Origin: Chrysogorgia sp. JL179-B06
Lineage: Eukaryota > Cnidaria > Anthozoa > Scleralcyonacea > Chrysogorgiidae
DNA length: 64,000 nt
Direction of reading: 5' to 3'
NCBI GenBank assembly: GCA_035772405.1
Contig: JAYKKM010000149.1
Span: 4,525,001 to 4,589,000, forward strand
In this document: piece after piece, positions 12,178-24,589 of the stretch
How positions within the stretch are numbered: position 1 is the first letter of the stretch
Layout: every line of letters begins with the position of its first letter
Notes under the pieces: model-generated
What the model was told of the DNA's origin: nothing
The model's database searches: none
Seen by the model: the letters and a program-made list of their open reading frames with translations, nothing else
Position numbers and translations under genes: made by a program

Positions 12178-12790
12178 CAAATCCTCGTGATTAAAAAATG
12201 TGCTGAGCCAAATGCTTATTTCGCGTTCTGTGATAACAGGGGGGGGGGGGGGGCACCCCACACACACTTTTTTCCTGATATTAATTTTCTTAAATTGGGT
12301 TGTAAAATAAAATTGAAATAGCACGAAATTCAACATCTTTTTCTGCACCCCCCACCCAATCTTCGCCACTTGAAATAGTGTCCCCCCACTCTAAAGGTGC
12401 TCCGTTGCCCCTGTGATAACATATAGTATCATCTATTGTGTTCACGTTACGGTTTATTGTGTTAAAGTGGAACATGCTGACACTTTTCAAATCTATAAGT
12501 GACTTGATATGCTGAAAGACTCGTGTAATGGTTCTAAACAGAGGCCTGAGATAAGTTTCTGTAAGCTCCGTTAATATCCTCAGACCTGACGATTTTGGAA
12601 CTCGCAGCGAGTTGCGAACTTACACGTTCTTGCGAATATCAAGTCACTGCGGCTTATGGATTTGAAAAACTGTGTCAGCATGTTCCAGTTTAACACAATA
12701 AACTATTTAGGGAACACAATAGATGATTCACAGAACACGAAATAAACATTTGGCATGCATCAGCACATTTTTTAATCACGAGGGGCTTTC
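12178..12790. mobile_element. Inverted-repeat element interrupted by an insertion
   Basis: The left arm (about 12180-12235 plus 12415-12540) and right arm (about 12610-12786) are inverted copies. They share TGTGTTAAA, AACATGCTGACA and ATCAAGTCACT segments. The left arm is split by about 180 bp that start in a run of G (12239-12252) and have no partner on the right. Confidence 0.5.
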
Positions 12791-13963
12791 CCATATTGTT
12801 TTCATGGGATTTCCCCGTTTAGGACATACGACGATAGCCGATACTGAACTTCAGTGTGAGTTTTAAACATTCAAGCGATAAGTAACCGCAGAATTATATT
12901 TGTAAGATAAATAATTTCTTGGGAAGTTGGCTGTGTGATTCAATAAAATCTGTACATAATTGTGGTGTAAGATGGCAATATATAGGTGCAGATTTCAATG
13001 TTAACATTTCGCGACTATAACAGAACACCTCTCGATATTACATACCTTTTATATAGGGGTTTATCCGTTAAAGCTCTTGATTTGACTGAATATGTACGTT
13101 TAAACCATCAATGAATAGGCAAGTAAATCAAACTCGGTGCCGCGTACCTCCAGTCTCCTCCATAGTGGCGCAATCTAAACTGGTTATATCACAGGATTCC
13201 CGTTTTGAGCCATCAAGAGATGACGTAATACTAATTCTGACCAACCAAATGGTCAAGCTCTGACACGCCATTAACTGTGGACCAACCAAATGCAAGCACT
13301 TGACGCTGATGCAATGAGACGTTATAATGAGCCAAAGACAGGCAAGTACAGATACGGTGTATATGGCAATGTTGCAAAAATACTAAACAACACTGATATG
13401 TTATAATGTATATGTGAGGATGTTCAAAGCATGCGATCACAAAACAGGAATATATAAGAATATAGAAACCTCTTCCTATTTGCTATTAAATACTGTATAT
13501 TTAATCAATAATTATGTATCCGAAATAAAATTATCATCACGTTAATAGACACTTGCCGAATTTGTTTCAATGCCCACGAAATAATTCGAGGAAATGAGAT
13601 CGTAAAGCATTCACTGTGCTACCCGCGAGGACACGCACGGACGAGTTTTACGCAATAACACGAACTATTCATTGCCGAAATGTCGGACAGACCGTTACAA
13701 TCATACCGGCAATGTGTTCTAGTTCTGAGTCATTAGCTATAATATAAATATACTTACATTTTCTCGACTCTTATCCCCGCGGTGGGGGGGGGGGGGGGGG
13801 GTGCCGATAAGTACGAGCGTACAGCCGCGTCTTTGGGACGATGTTTTTTAGTATAACCATTTAATTACCATGCAAAATAACCAACCACTAACCCCAAAAC
13901 AACTTAGATGCTAACCCCCGCCTAATCAGTTTTCTAACCCTCACCCCCGGCTGTATTTTCGCG
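12791..13963. other. Gene-free stretch with G-run
   Basis: No coding signal. A homopolymer of about 17 G lies at 13784-13801. Confidence 0.4.
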
Positions 13964-14320
13964 GTATTACAGCGGTTTAACACAAACATATTGATGGGTA
14001 TTAAATCACGCTCGTCGCAATTACTGCGGATTAGTATTAACAAGGGTTAGTATTAGCAAGGGTTAGTGTTAAGGTTAGTGTTAGTATTAGGGTTGTATTA
14101 GGGTTGTATTAGGTTAGTATTAGACTGCATGTTACACGTACTGTATGTATATATTCTAACACTCGAAATTTTCCTTCACCATAAGTCGCTATAACATGCA
14201 GTCTCTAATCGAGTGAAATGCTAAATATTACTTGTAGTTAATATTCACACGACTACCTCAGAGGATGTGATTTAATATTCATCAATATTTTTGTGTTAAA
14301 CCGCTGTGGTACCACGGATT
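13964..14320. mobile_element. Foldback element with telomere-like interior
   Basis: The ends ACAGCGGTTTAACACAAA and its complement are inverted, as are the following AATATTGATG...TATTAAATCAC segments. The interior at 14028-14122 is a degenerate GTTAGTATTAGGG repeat. A further interior segment around AACACTCGAAATTTTCCTTC recurs at 20630-20700 and 20903-20945. Confidence 0.55.
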
Positions 14321-14689
14321 CGTTCTCCCTCAACAGTTCCATTCAAGCAAATTTGGGACAGGATTGTCACGCGATGTGTTGTCCAAACTGTGAAGTTGCT
14401 TGTTGGCTGCTATAAGGAAAATCTCCTAATGTTTTAAGACCCAACGTGGACCAGTTGCGAAAATGGACGAACATCGAGTGTATAATATGCCAAATATTGA
14501 TCAATATACCCACATTTCTCCAAGTATCATCATATTTTAAGCCACACTAGATCAAACGACAAAATGAAGGCCAGCAAAATTTTCTCTACCATCTACTACG
14601 ATTCTATTTTAAAAGATACGTGATTGGAAGGGCAGTAGCATGAACATATATATAACACATTTTAAGCAACATTGTTGCATTTTCCACTC

Positions 14690-14965
14690 TCCGAGTGGGA
14701 GGTCTTTACACAGACGAAGCGACGGAGGAGCGAGGTCTGTGCTAAAAAAACCGGGGACAGGATAATTTTGCCATAAAGACCGACCAAACGAGGTTAATAA
14801 GGTTTTTTAATATGGCTCTTTTAAATGTCTCACATTTCCTCAATTTTTATGCAATTTTTAAAAGCTTTTCAGTAATTGTTTTGTAATGAGCGGTCTTTAT
14901 GGGTTTGTAACGTCGCTCAGCAACCAATCAGATTGCAGAAAAGCTGCGTTAAGACCTCCCACGAG
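14690..14965. mobile_element. Foldback/MITE-like repeat
   Basis: GTGGGAGGTCTTTA near the left end and TTAAGACCTCCCAC near the right end are inverted. The interior carries CCGACCAAACGAGGTTAATAAG, shared in part with 10675-11180. Confidence 0.5.
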
Positions 14966-15374
14966 CCAAGCAATATAATAAGTAAGGCCAAGTAAAAAAA
15001 TATAGTAGTTTATCGTCCTAACTTTGAAAAAAAGGAGAATGCGGGCGCTTTTCTTTTTTCTTTCAAGATGGCATCTCCGAAATGGCCATCACCTACCAAA
15101 ACCTATCTTTAACACACATTAAATCTATTTAACGTGGTATTACAAGCACAAACAATAATTGAATGGATTTCTCTACAACTGTTTCGATACAAGATTGCGC
15201 CAAAACAAATTGTGGCGTGTAAAACCAGAAATGAACCGAAAAGTTGCCGAAAGGTAACGGAAGATACCGAAACGCACCCAAAACAAGACAGATTTTCGAT
15301 GCAAATAAAATAAAAAATAAAATAAAATTTGATGCGGCCGGAAAAAAGGATGCGGGCGGGGACGATAAACTACT

Positions 15375-15525
15375 TAATTTTTTTACTTGGCCTAATAGAT
15401 AAACACCGAGAACGATGGATATATGCGGCATACAACCCGGAGGACGCGTAGCGTCCGAGGGCTGTATATCGCATAAATCTCGACATTCGAGGTGTTTATC
15501 TGACTTATTATTACATTGAGGAGGT
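15375..15525. mobile_element. Small foldback
   Basis: GATAAACACCGAGAACGATG and an inverted CGACATTCGAGGTGTTTATC frame a palindromic GGACGCGTAGCGTCC core. Confidence 0.5.
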
Positions 15526-18478
15526 TTCCCAAAGATTTTCCTAGTTTTTTCTTTGTTTCTTATTGCTGCCTCCCCTCAGGGAGGCAGCACACTATTCTTG
15601 ACATGCCTTTGCGTTTACTCGTGCCCAGTCCTTTTACCGAGCTATGTATAGCTGACCAGATCTCGATTTGTTAAATTTTGCGTTTGTTTGTGTGTCGGCA
15701 TACGTCATCCATATGTGCTCGAAAGTGACTCAAGTGCGCATGTTCCGCTACCACGCTGCCAGCTGTTTGTTTTTGGCTTGCATTTATAGCGTCTCGAAGT
15801 TCTCGACAATTCCTTCACAGGAAATTCACGTTGTTTGTGCCTTTATTTTGTCTTTACTTTCTCGTGGAAGTATTCATCAAGGCCATGAAGGTTTCAGTGG
15901 CCAGTCTCGAGAAAAGCAGTGCTCTTTCATGAATTTATCAGCGCTGTTAACAGCACAAGCTATTGGGCGCATTTGCATCTGTTGACAGTTAGTAAAAGGG
16001 TCAAATTACGGAAAGTTCATCATATACAATTGCATCGTTCTATTTTAAAACCCCATTTAATTTGATAACTATCAACAAGTACACACAATATAAACCTTCG
16101 ACATTATATTTAAACAGATTTTAGAGCAACCTGGTTTCTATTTCTGCCTTTAAATGCGGTCTCAAAAGTTGACGGGTATTCTAGAATTGCTCCGCTATTG
16201 GGCTTCCAGTTACGAAGTGGAACTCGACAACCATCGACAATATCTTAGTACAAGGAGACAACATGTACTTGAATGTTTTTAACCATGATCTCATTCCTCG
16301 TCAGGGATTTCTGTCGTTGAACAACTTACCAACTGTTGTTTGTTGCCGTTGGTTAGACTTAGAAGACAACTTCGATCAGTGATCGACACAAATATATATC
16401 GCCCGTTGAGGCACAAAACAATATTGATCTGCCCAACTGTATATGTATAAATAAACTGTACATGGAACTGTCTTCAAGAAATTATTTACCTCAACTTTGT
16501 GAAAATTCAGTGGATTTGTCCATTTTGTGAAAATTCAGTGCACAATGGAAATTATTTGTGTGCCATGGATAACCATAATATTTGGTATGCAATAAATACA
16601 ATATTACAAGTTATTTGGGAAAATAAAATACAGTGGTTGCAGTTGACTGTGGTGTATTCCCAAACGACAATTACAGTATATGTCGAGTCGTGGACATGTG
16701 CAATGAACTAATACATCACAAAGATCTTGAAAGTATCGCATTCTCAACAATAAAATTTAGACGATATAAATAATGGTGCAACAATATCATAAACATCTGT
16801 TACATACCATTTCTGGTATTTATTTAGTCAGCGCCTATATGTTTAGCGCTTGCTTTGTCATAAACATATCAGAAATTTGTTTACCAATCACCAACTACAT
16901 ACTGTAGTCATAATGTATACTATATTCAGATAAGTGATAATCATTTGTAATTTAAGTCTGCTGTATTTAAAATAATTAAAATAATTTATAGATATGTGTA
17001 CATAACTACAGTGGGTTCATTTTTGAAATTTTATCAAAAATGAGGCTTCCCATGGCTTTCGAGGCAGCACTTCCCCTTGCGATAGTAACTTCTAGTCTTA
17101 TTAGTATTCATAGGGATGTATGGCGCATATATCCCGCGGTACATCAAAGGAAACCGACTCAATGTAATAATAATTACTCGGGCCTCCCCCCCCTGGGGGA
17201 GAGCACGAGTCTTAAAAAGGGCTCTGTTTATTATTTTTCTTTTGTCAATGTCGCGAAATGGCAATTATTGCATCATTGTTGACTAAATTAATAGACTAGT
17301 GAGCGAGACTATGAATGTGGGATTACTACACATGCGCAGTTAAGTGCCCCCCGCAGTCGTTTCTAGGGCTAATTATTGCATCATCCCGATCAACCTCGTA
17401 CCCAGGCTTTTCACCTTTGCGAAACTGAAAACATTGCATATATTCATGCGACAAAACAGTATCTGATCTCCTTTCTTTGAGTGCTCTTCACTGAAAATCT
17501 TTGATGTGGCTGGCAAGTATCTTGATCTTATATACGCTCACAATCCCGATCGCTTTCGAAATGGGTTGGTCTACGATTTCGAGAAATATGAGACTCGACA
17601 TATGAATGCTATCAAGATCATGAAGGAGTAAAGAGTTTGTTATTGTTTGCTGGTTATCAATTCATCTATGATGAGTGATGACTAATGATATGCAATGTTG
17701 CCATTGAATAACCTTGTTTCACTTGATATTTTACCTGTAAGCTTAAAATGGAGCTCCAAAATGTTCTGGGTTATCAGTAAGTTTGTATCGATTGTTCATA
17801 TTATTATATGCGAATGCTTACAAATGAACACACAGTATATAAATCTCTGACACCCATGGAAAGCGAGTTGGCTCGCTAACCGGGACAGTATACACAGTTA
17901 ACTATGCAGTAATCTGTCTAATTTATATTACAATTAGCTAGCTGGCCGGCCCACTGGACTAGTCACTAGTATGTATAAAGCCTCTCAAATAATAAATATG
18001 CTAAAATTATGAATATGTTTACTGGCTCAAAATGTTATATAACTTCAAAGAAATAATGATTTTGAATTACATTTCTTTAAACTGTTTATAATAACTTATG
18101 ACACCTTGCTACTGCCAGCTAAATGGTTTGATTTCTGCTATGCCTTATACACTGAGAAAAAGATTAACTGATTGAATGCTTGCTCAAACTGAACCTGTTT
18201 GCCAGACTGACCATATGAATTGTTATTACATGAGCACAGGCCAGCTTGCTTGCCAGGCTGACCCTGTTGGCTAGAACTGGATTAGGTCAGCAAACAGGAT
18301 GGCTCATTTGGTTGGGCAGACTTCTCAGTAAGCCAGCTTGGATACTGAGCCAACTCACCTTCATATAATCAAAGCCGTTGGCCAACACTATGTTATGGGT
18401 TTGCAATGATGGAAAATTTAACCACCCCTGCACTGACAGGTGTATCAATATCATTACATGTAACATTGTACCTACAAC
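15526..18478. other. Gene-free stretch
   Basis: About 3 kb without a supportable gene. The longest ORFs (105, 80 and 76 aa) show no recognisable family, no splice context and no bias against stops. Nothing else recognised. Confidence 0.35.
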
Positions 18479-18666
18479 TATAGACCTTATTCAAAAATCG
18501 CCCCAGAATTACTATTCTTTTATATGCATATAAATTGACCCTTATGAACTCGTTTTCATGTACGAAATTGAAAAGGATTCTTACTTTAAAACTAGGTCAT
18601 AAGGGCCAATTTATATGCATATAAAAGAATACTAATTCGGTGGCCATTTTTGAATAAGGTCTATAG
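18479..18666. mobile_element. MITE with about 25-bp terminal inverted repeats
   Basis: Both ends carry CTATAGACCTTATTCAAAAA in inverted orientation. Sub-terminal ATTCTTTTATATGCATATAAAT-like segments (inner palindrome TATATGCATATA) also face each other. The 188-bp element is noncoding. Confidence 0.65.
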
Positions 18667-19611
18667 ATTTGTGTATATTGAATTCAAATCGCTGAATTTG
18701 CCTACAATGTCTTTCAACAAGCCACTAACTCAAGTAGCCCGAGTTAACGCCTAGCGGGCGTCTTGTTAACAATAATTCACCGACACTGAGATGAATAATT
18801 GTTTTAGTATAAATACACAGCTGTTCTTTTTGGAATTGCATTTTCTTTAAGATTGGTTATTTCGTCATGTCACATTGACAAATCGGCTGGTTGCCATTTT
18901 GCCTAAACGCTGTAGGTCATGATTATCGTGAAATAATCCGAAGTAGCTTGACCAATCAGCATACGCGATTTTCTATAATCACCTGTGTATTTATACTAAA
19001 GGTCTATAATACCCTTGAAGAAACAACTTTTTTAGTATTGTTTGTGGCTCGAAACAGAATTTTCACTTCTATACCTCAGTAAAACTCGCGTGACATTCGT
19101 TCGCCCGAGAATGTTTGCCAATCAAGACCATCGAAATAACATCGCGAAGCAAGTTTCTCGCGCAATCTCGCGTCATTCCGTGTGACGCGGAAAATTGCTG
19201 ACGCCACGAAAACTCAAATTTTATACATCGTATTATATATCGCCAAAATCTGCCTCCACGCTAAAAAGTAAAAGATTCTGGAAGGCCAAACAATTTTTTT
19301 TCAAAGAAAATCATAAAATTAATTTATTTTTTTAAAAAAGGACTACAGATTTTTTTATAATCTGTCTATTGATTGTTCATGCTTGGAGGAACAACATAAG
19401 TGAAAAAGATAGGGGTCACCGTGCTTATTTTTCAAATACGGGTGGCAAATGGGCCATTTTGAATGGATTTGTTACGTATTTGTTGCCATAGCAAGTTAGC
19501 AACTAACTCTAAGTTACTGAAAGTACCGCAACTCGAGAGTAGAAATATTAAAATATCTGTTCAGTCAATTATCTCCTGAGTGAAGCACAAATATACATAA
19601 TCTAAGACTGT
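18667..19611. other. Gene-free stretch
   Basis: No gene or repeat recognised with confidence. Confidence 0.35.
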
Positions 19612-19856
19612 GAAACTGGGGTTATAATTTCCAAATATATTAGCATATATTAGAAACAGAACGATAGATATGTTGTATTACCTCGCTCTTTTAAAAACCC
19701 CGCTTAACTTTCTGAATCAACACAGAAATAAGCGGGATTTATTAAAGAACGAGGTAATACCTAAAATATCTATCGTTATGTTGCTATAATATATCTATCG
19801 TTTTATTGCTAATATATGCTAATATATTTGGAACCTCGTAATACGAAATTATAACC
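19612..19856. mobile_element. Foldback element
   Basis: ACCTCGCTCTTT...AAAGAACGAGGTAATAC and CCCCGCTTA...TAAGCGGG face each other. Outer ACGATAGATAT and ATTAGCATATATTAG copies also occur on both sides. It is noncoding. Confidence 0.5.
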
Positions 19857-20281
19857 GAATCTGGCATGTACATAATTCTTAAACAAATATTTCGAGCCAC
19901 CTTAACTGAACACGTGAACAAGCGTATTGGAGAAATTACTGGGTACAGATTTCGCACAAACAGAATGTAAACGAATTGTAAACGTATTTTGAAATAAGAA
20001 TATAAAATAATAGAGATATTGTGTCGCAACGAAGCGAATCTCGACAGTATATTTTGGATAGATTCACAGATTTCCAGCGTCGCAGTATTTGTAGCAGGAA
20101 AAAAGTTGCATTTTTTAAACTATCGATAATCGATTCCTGCGGGTTGCCTATTAAATAACGCAACACTGTTATACACTCGATATTTATAAAGTTATAATCC
20201 TACTTTCGCAATGGTCATTATTAACCGAAGGCGACTATTTTATCCCATTCCTTCTAAAATCCAACATTTCGAATCAGTTAT
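19857..20281. other. Immediate 3' flank of DCTN1 (3' UTR expected here)
   Basis: This lies just downstream of the DCTN1 stop on the minus strand, so the 3' UTR and polyadenylation site should be here. I see no canonical AATAAA on the minus strand close to the stop; a TATAAA variant occurs near 20190. The 3' end cannot be fixed from sequence alone. Confidence 0.4.
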
Positions 20282-20419
20282 TTAATTCAAGAACGTTTCA
20301 TGAATTGCTCTAAACTCGTTTGGCCGTAGAGTCACAGAGTATTTCTTGCGCCCTGAACCAAAACTTTTTGGCATTGTAATCTTTCCAAGAGCAGCAGGTG
20401 TGGTTTTTTCTCGTAAAGT
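20282..20419 (-). CDS. DCTN1: DCTN1 last coding exon with stop
   Basis: 45 codons plus TAA, preceded by a TTTTACAG acceptor. It encodes the conserved C-terminus (LGKITMPKSFGSGRKKYS...), matching the short terminal domain of p150Glued. It joins in phase 0 to the exon at 25750-25845. Confidence 0.9.
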   Translation of the reverse strand, partial: TLREKTTPAALGKITMPKSFGSGRKKYSVTLRPNEFRAIHETFLN

Positions 20420-20616
20420 CTGTAAAAGACAGAGTACTGATTTAATATTAATAATAATGATATCATTATTAATAACTATTTATTTTTTAGCAATCTTGTA
20501 ACAATCTAGATATGGGCATGAGAACTAATTATACACAAGCGATTGCCGGTGACAACCGCTTGTGGGACAAACAGCGGTCATGCGCACATCCAGACAGCGT
20601 GAAGCGGTAGGTCTTA

Positions 20617-20940
20617 AAATGTATGTATTCCAACACTCGAAATTTTCCTTCAGCATAAATCCTTTCAACATGTAGTTTGATCGAGTGAAATGCCAATATT
20701 ACCTATAATATACCCAGAATATTATCCCGGCATTACCACCATATATACAGAACTCGTGACTAGGCTCTCGGCAACGGCTTCCGTAGCTCAGTGGTCAGAG
20801 CGCTGCACTAGCAATCGTAGGGTCGCGGGTTCAATTCCTACCGGAAGGCCGCTAAGTTGCATTTTTCGCAACTGGTCCCGGTTTGGTCTTAAAATGTATG
20901 TATTCCAACACTCGAAATTTTCCTTCACCATAAATCCTTT

Positions 20941-20945
<5 letters not shown>
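20617..20945. repeat. tRNA-derived SINE-like repeat with duplicated flank
   Basis: The segment TTAAAATGTATGTATTCCAA followed by CACTCGAAATTTTCCTTCA occurs at 20617 and again at 20891, flanking a tRNA-like head (20776-20850). The same segment is inside the foldback at 13964-14320. Confidence 0.5.
20776..20850 (+). other. tRNA-like sequence (probable SINE head, not a functional tRNA)
   Basis: It has an A box TAGCTCAGTGG, a B box GGTTCAATTCC and closing ends GGCTTCCG/CGGAAGGCC. The anticodon stem does not pair properly (loop CTAGCAA with poor flanks), so a functional tRNA is unlikely. It sits inside a repeat, in a DCTN1 intron. Confidence 0.5.

Positions 20946-21001
<56 letters not shown>
20944..21001. 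repeat. (TA)n microsatellite, left part
   Basis: TA dinucleotides directly precede the Tc1-like element and resume after it at 22929-22942. The element therefore inserted into a TA run. Confidence 0.9.
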
Positions 21002-21004
<3 letters not shown>

Positions 21005-21019
21005 TACTGCTCAGAAATA

Positions 21020-21075
21020 ACCTAACCAAAAACGCGTTCTGAACGCGTTCCATTCCAAATTGCGTTCGGAACGCG
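21020..21075. repeat. Sub-terminal AACGCGTTC repeats, left end of the transposon
   Basis: Four ACGCGTTC-type copies are packed within about 55 bp, close to the left terminal repeat. They are candidate transposase-binding repeats. Confidence 0.6.
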
Positions 21076-21594
21076 TTCTGGTTTTCAGGCTATACATGTC
21101 GTGATCAGTTCGGCCATATCCGGAAATTGTCGTCACTTTCCGATTCGTAAGTCCTCGCAGTGGTCGAAGGCCAAAACTGACAGAAGAACATATCAAATTT
21201 ATAGACGAATATGACTCAGATCGCCGGTTATCCAGGCAAAACAAATTATCGACAAAACGTCTTCAAGTTCCTCCATAATTTATTTGACCGTGCCGCGGTT
21301 TGGTTTTTGAACTCTTGTTTGGTTCACGAGCTCTTGCGCATTGCTGACCGCCACAGCTTGTGATACGAGTAGTTTCGCTACAACCTTAAGTCGTTTCGCT
21401 ACACTACCGTATACACGAGTCTAATATTAATTTATATCTACGGATTGTTTTGCTTCGTCCGAACATAAGCATGTAAACATGTCAAGCAAAAACGACCTTC
21501 GAACATGAAATACCCGGCCGACGATATCACGATAGTATAAAGTTAAAAAGTAGAGTGCTGCGTAGACAGTGTTTTGGATATATAGCAAAGTGAA

Positions 21595-21730
21595 AATGTG
21601 GTAAAGGGTATCAAGATTTTTAGTGACGAAATACTGACGTTTCGGCGGAGCCCTTCATCAGAGTAAGACGTCCGCTCGAAACGTCAGTATTTCGTTACTA
21701 AAAATCATGGCAGTTTACCATTTTATAATT
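21595..21730. mobile_element. Small foldback nested in the Tc1-like element
   Basis: GATTTTTAGTGACGAAATAC and its complement face each other around CGTTTCGGCGGAGC...GTCCGCTCGAAACG. It is the best-preserved copy of the GACGTTTCG foldback family. Confidence 0.6.
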
Positions 21731-22794
21731 TTTTTCCACGTTGATAATATGGTTTGCTAAAATTTGCTTTGCCCTCGCTTGCAAAAGATATTGACAACTA
21801 TTCTATATTGACAAAGGCTTGCAACCGCAATTTACACAAGTGGCGGATGAGTGCTTGAAAACAATTTTATGAATCATCATTCATAAAGATGTTGCCGTGT
21901 GCCCATTATAAACGTCACCCCGCGTTAGCCAATAGTCTATTCGCTCTCAATTTCTATGAGATGATAGATGACTCGGCCTTCGCCATCGTCATTTATCACA
22001 TCATGATAGAAATCTCGAGCTCATATAATCTTTAAATATAAATTCGCCATCGACATAAAGGAACGCAGGCTCTGGGTACGAGATTGAAACCAAAACGAAA
22101 CATAAACGTAGATGTAAACTCATATTAGTGTAGGAAACGACTTAACAATAAACCATTAAAACGAAATCGTTTGTTGGTAAGTCGACACATACAGTTGTTA
22201 CGCTGGAAGCAAAACGACTTTGTGTTACATACTGTAGCAAAACGACTTCTGGTTGTAGCGAAACGACTTGTAGCGAAACGACATGCCATTGCACACATTA
22301 TAATGTGCTGCGATTTTTTCCTTGAATTAACCTAGTCATTGTGTGAAACATGTGCGTTCATTTTACCTGTGCAGTTTCAATGAAAAAGTAGTTTCAAGCC
22401 TAGATCAAAATGAGGACGAGAAAGCATGGCAGTCACGAATTTTTATAGCGGTCATTTTAATTCACAGATGAATAAAATAAAGATTTGATGAGTGTTTAGC
22501 GTTCATATAAAAGGGTACCAGGTACCAACCATCCGTCCACAACCCTGATGTTTTTAAAAAATATGCGGCGCCGCGTGATGATCAAACACGGAGTAAAATT
22601 TATATTAAGCCAGTGTCTGAACCACTGACTCAGTCATTACTTATGCGCAACTCTCATTCACTCTCATCATTGATTGATCCAAGCCACAAGGCTCAAGTTC
22701 ATACATTCTTCGTATAAATGTGATTTGTTACATTGGTTAATCACTCGGAGTTTTCCGAACCCGGTAATAGCTTCCAACAAAATTTCCATCGCAA

Positions 22795-22905
22795 TCGAAC
22801 GCGTTCAGGAACGCGTTCCGGAACGCCTCCGGAACGCGTTCCGCAACGCGTTCGGAACGCGTTCTGGAACGCGATGGCAACGCGTTCTGGACGAGAACGC
22901 AGCGT
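22795..22905. repeat. Sub-terminal GGAACGCGTTCC array, right end of the transposon
   Basis: About seven AACGCGTTC palindromes lie in series, inverted relative to the left-end array. The array makes several frames open over about 80 codons. Those ORFs are artefacts. Confidence 0.7.
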
Positions 22906-22942
22906 TAGGTTACTTCTGAGCAGTACTGTATATATATATATA

Positions 22943-23740
22943 TAATCTCGTACACATGACCAACCGGTAAATTCCTTGTACGCCTTTTGCGTGATCCGTT
23001 TTAATCGGCCAATATTCGTTGGCGAGATAAACGGCACAAACATGGCCGATTAATTTTTAAGTACATGAGCAGGTTTTTAGCATAATAGGCACGTATGTTA
23101 TGTACTTTGACTAGGTAATTCCAAATCTGTTTTCAGGATTGAAAACGGTTAAATATTGACCGAGATAACGTTCAAAATAATACACGACGAAGCGGCCTCC
23201 TCATTGCCGATTAATTTCTAAGTACATAACAGGTTTTTACGAAGGATGTGCATGTTCTCATAATATAATAGTCACGTATGTTATGTATTTGGATTCGGTA
23301 ATTCATAAATTTCTACGACGAATGTGATATTAATACACGGCGTGCGAGGTCTGGGGGACCATGGATGGGGAAAATCCCTCAGGGGGTCTTAGGATGAAAC
23401 TCCTAGAGAAAAGGCGAGCGAGGGGATTATTGAGGATTCGTATTTGTAGTATAATAATAATATTAATGTTATAGTAATATTGATGTAATAGTAATACCGA
23501 TATAATTGTTAATAACATTTTAACAATGTTGTATAAACGTTCAGCGCGGAACCACTCGCATAATTTGGACCATTATTTAGTATATATGTGGAAAGGGAAT
23601 AGTAGTTCAATGGAAATTATGATTACTTGAATTATGTGGAAACGTAATATAGCAGTTTACTGATTGATGTAACTCTAGTTACATCAATCATATAAATAAT
23701 TATTGATGTAACTCTAGTTACCTTGTTTAAATATCATTAT
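22943..23740. other. DCTN1 intron, nothing recognised
   Basis: Intronic AT-rich sequence. A sequence of ATTGATGTAACTCTAGTTAC type is duplicated around 23662-23722. Confidence 0.35.
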
Positions 23741-23785
23741 CATTATCATTATTATTATTACTATTATTATTACTATTATTATTAC

Positions 23786-23870
<85 letters not shown>

Positions 23871-23872
23871 TT
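23741..23872. repeat. (ATT)n microsatellite
   Basis: About 130 bp of ATT with early ACT variants, inside a DCTN1 intron. Confidence 0.9.
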
Positions 23873-24077
23873 GTCATATAATCACAGTGTAAATAGACAC
23901 TGGAAACTCCTCCGTCGGGCAGCAATCAGCTGCCTTAGATCGTGAGGGTTCTTCTGAGGATTCGGGCTGATCCCAGGAGCATTTGAAAAGTTTCTATTCA
24001 ATCAACCAATCACATTTGCCCAACCTCGTGATGTTATTTCAAAACAAAATCGCTTGTAACGTAGTTGGCCTACAATC

Positions 24078-24362
24078 AAGGGAGCACGCCAGAATGTGAT
24101 TTGTTAGAAGAAAATTTTAGAAAACAAGCGCCATCTTGAAACATTAATGCGGCGTATATCATTAGCGTACCGCAGGCGCCGCGTCGATCGCCGAGCGAAA
24201 CTAGAGCGCTTTCTAAATCGCCTTCGGGTTTCGCTCGGCCGTCGTAAGCCACAGCGCCTGCGATACGCTAATGATAATCATATACACCGCATTAATATAT
24301 TCAAGATGGCGCTTGTTTTCTAAAATTTTGTACTAACAAATCGCATTCTGGCGTGCTCCCTT
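24078..24362. mobile_element. MITE with long terminal inverted repeats (285 bp)
   Basis: The ends AAGGGAGCACGCCAGAATG and its complement are inverted. The arms continue with AAAATTTTAGAAAACAAGCG and ATTAATGCGG segments and a GC-rich centre (GCGAAAC...GTTTCGC). It is noncoding. Confidence 0.7.
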
Positions 24363-24589
24363 GCTTCAATTTGGTCTTCATCTTGGAATTAGATTTCAAA
24401 ATAAGCAACATAAATGTTTATTGACAATCATATAACTTATTTTTTAGCAAAGACTCGTAAATGGTGTATTCTGTAAACTGTTAATTGAACTCAATATCAT
24501 GATGAACTTGAAACATCCTTGCACAGACATTCAAGTTTGACGTCAGCGTACGAATCATGTTTGCATTGGCGGTGTTTATCCTTAGATGT

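Larger units (their letters stand above)
21002..22928. mobile_element. Non-autonomous Tc1/mariner-like DNA transposon (1,927 bp)
   Basis: Both ends are CAGTACTGCTCAGAA in inverted orientation, continuing as (A/G)TAACCTAAC for about 25 bp with one mismatch. TA flanks both sides. CAGT ends plus a TA duplication fit Tc1/mariner. Just inside each end lie arrays of the palindromic motif GGAACGCGTTCC. No transposase ORF is visible, so the element is non-autonomous. An internal foldback at 21595-21730 is a nested repeat. Confidence 0.7.

Noticed and set aside
15129..15985. 100- and 105-aa ORFs
   Set aside because: No conserved motif; chance ORFs in intergenic DNA.
20776..20850. Functional tRNA gene
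   Set aside because: Promoter boxes are good, but the anticodon stem fails to pair and the copy is embedded in a repeat.
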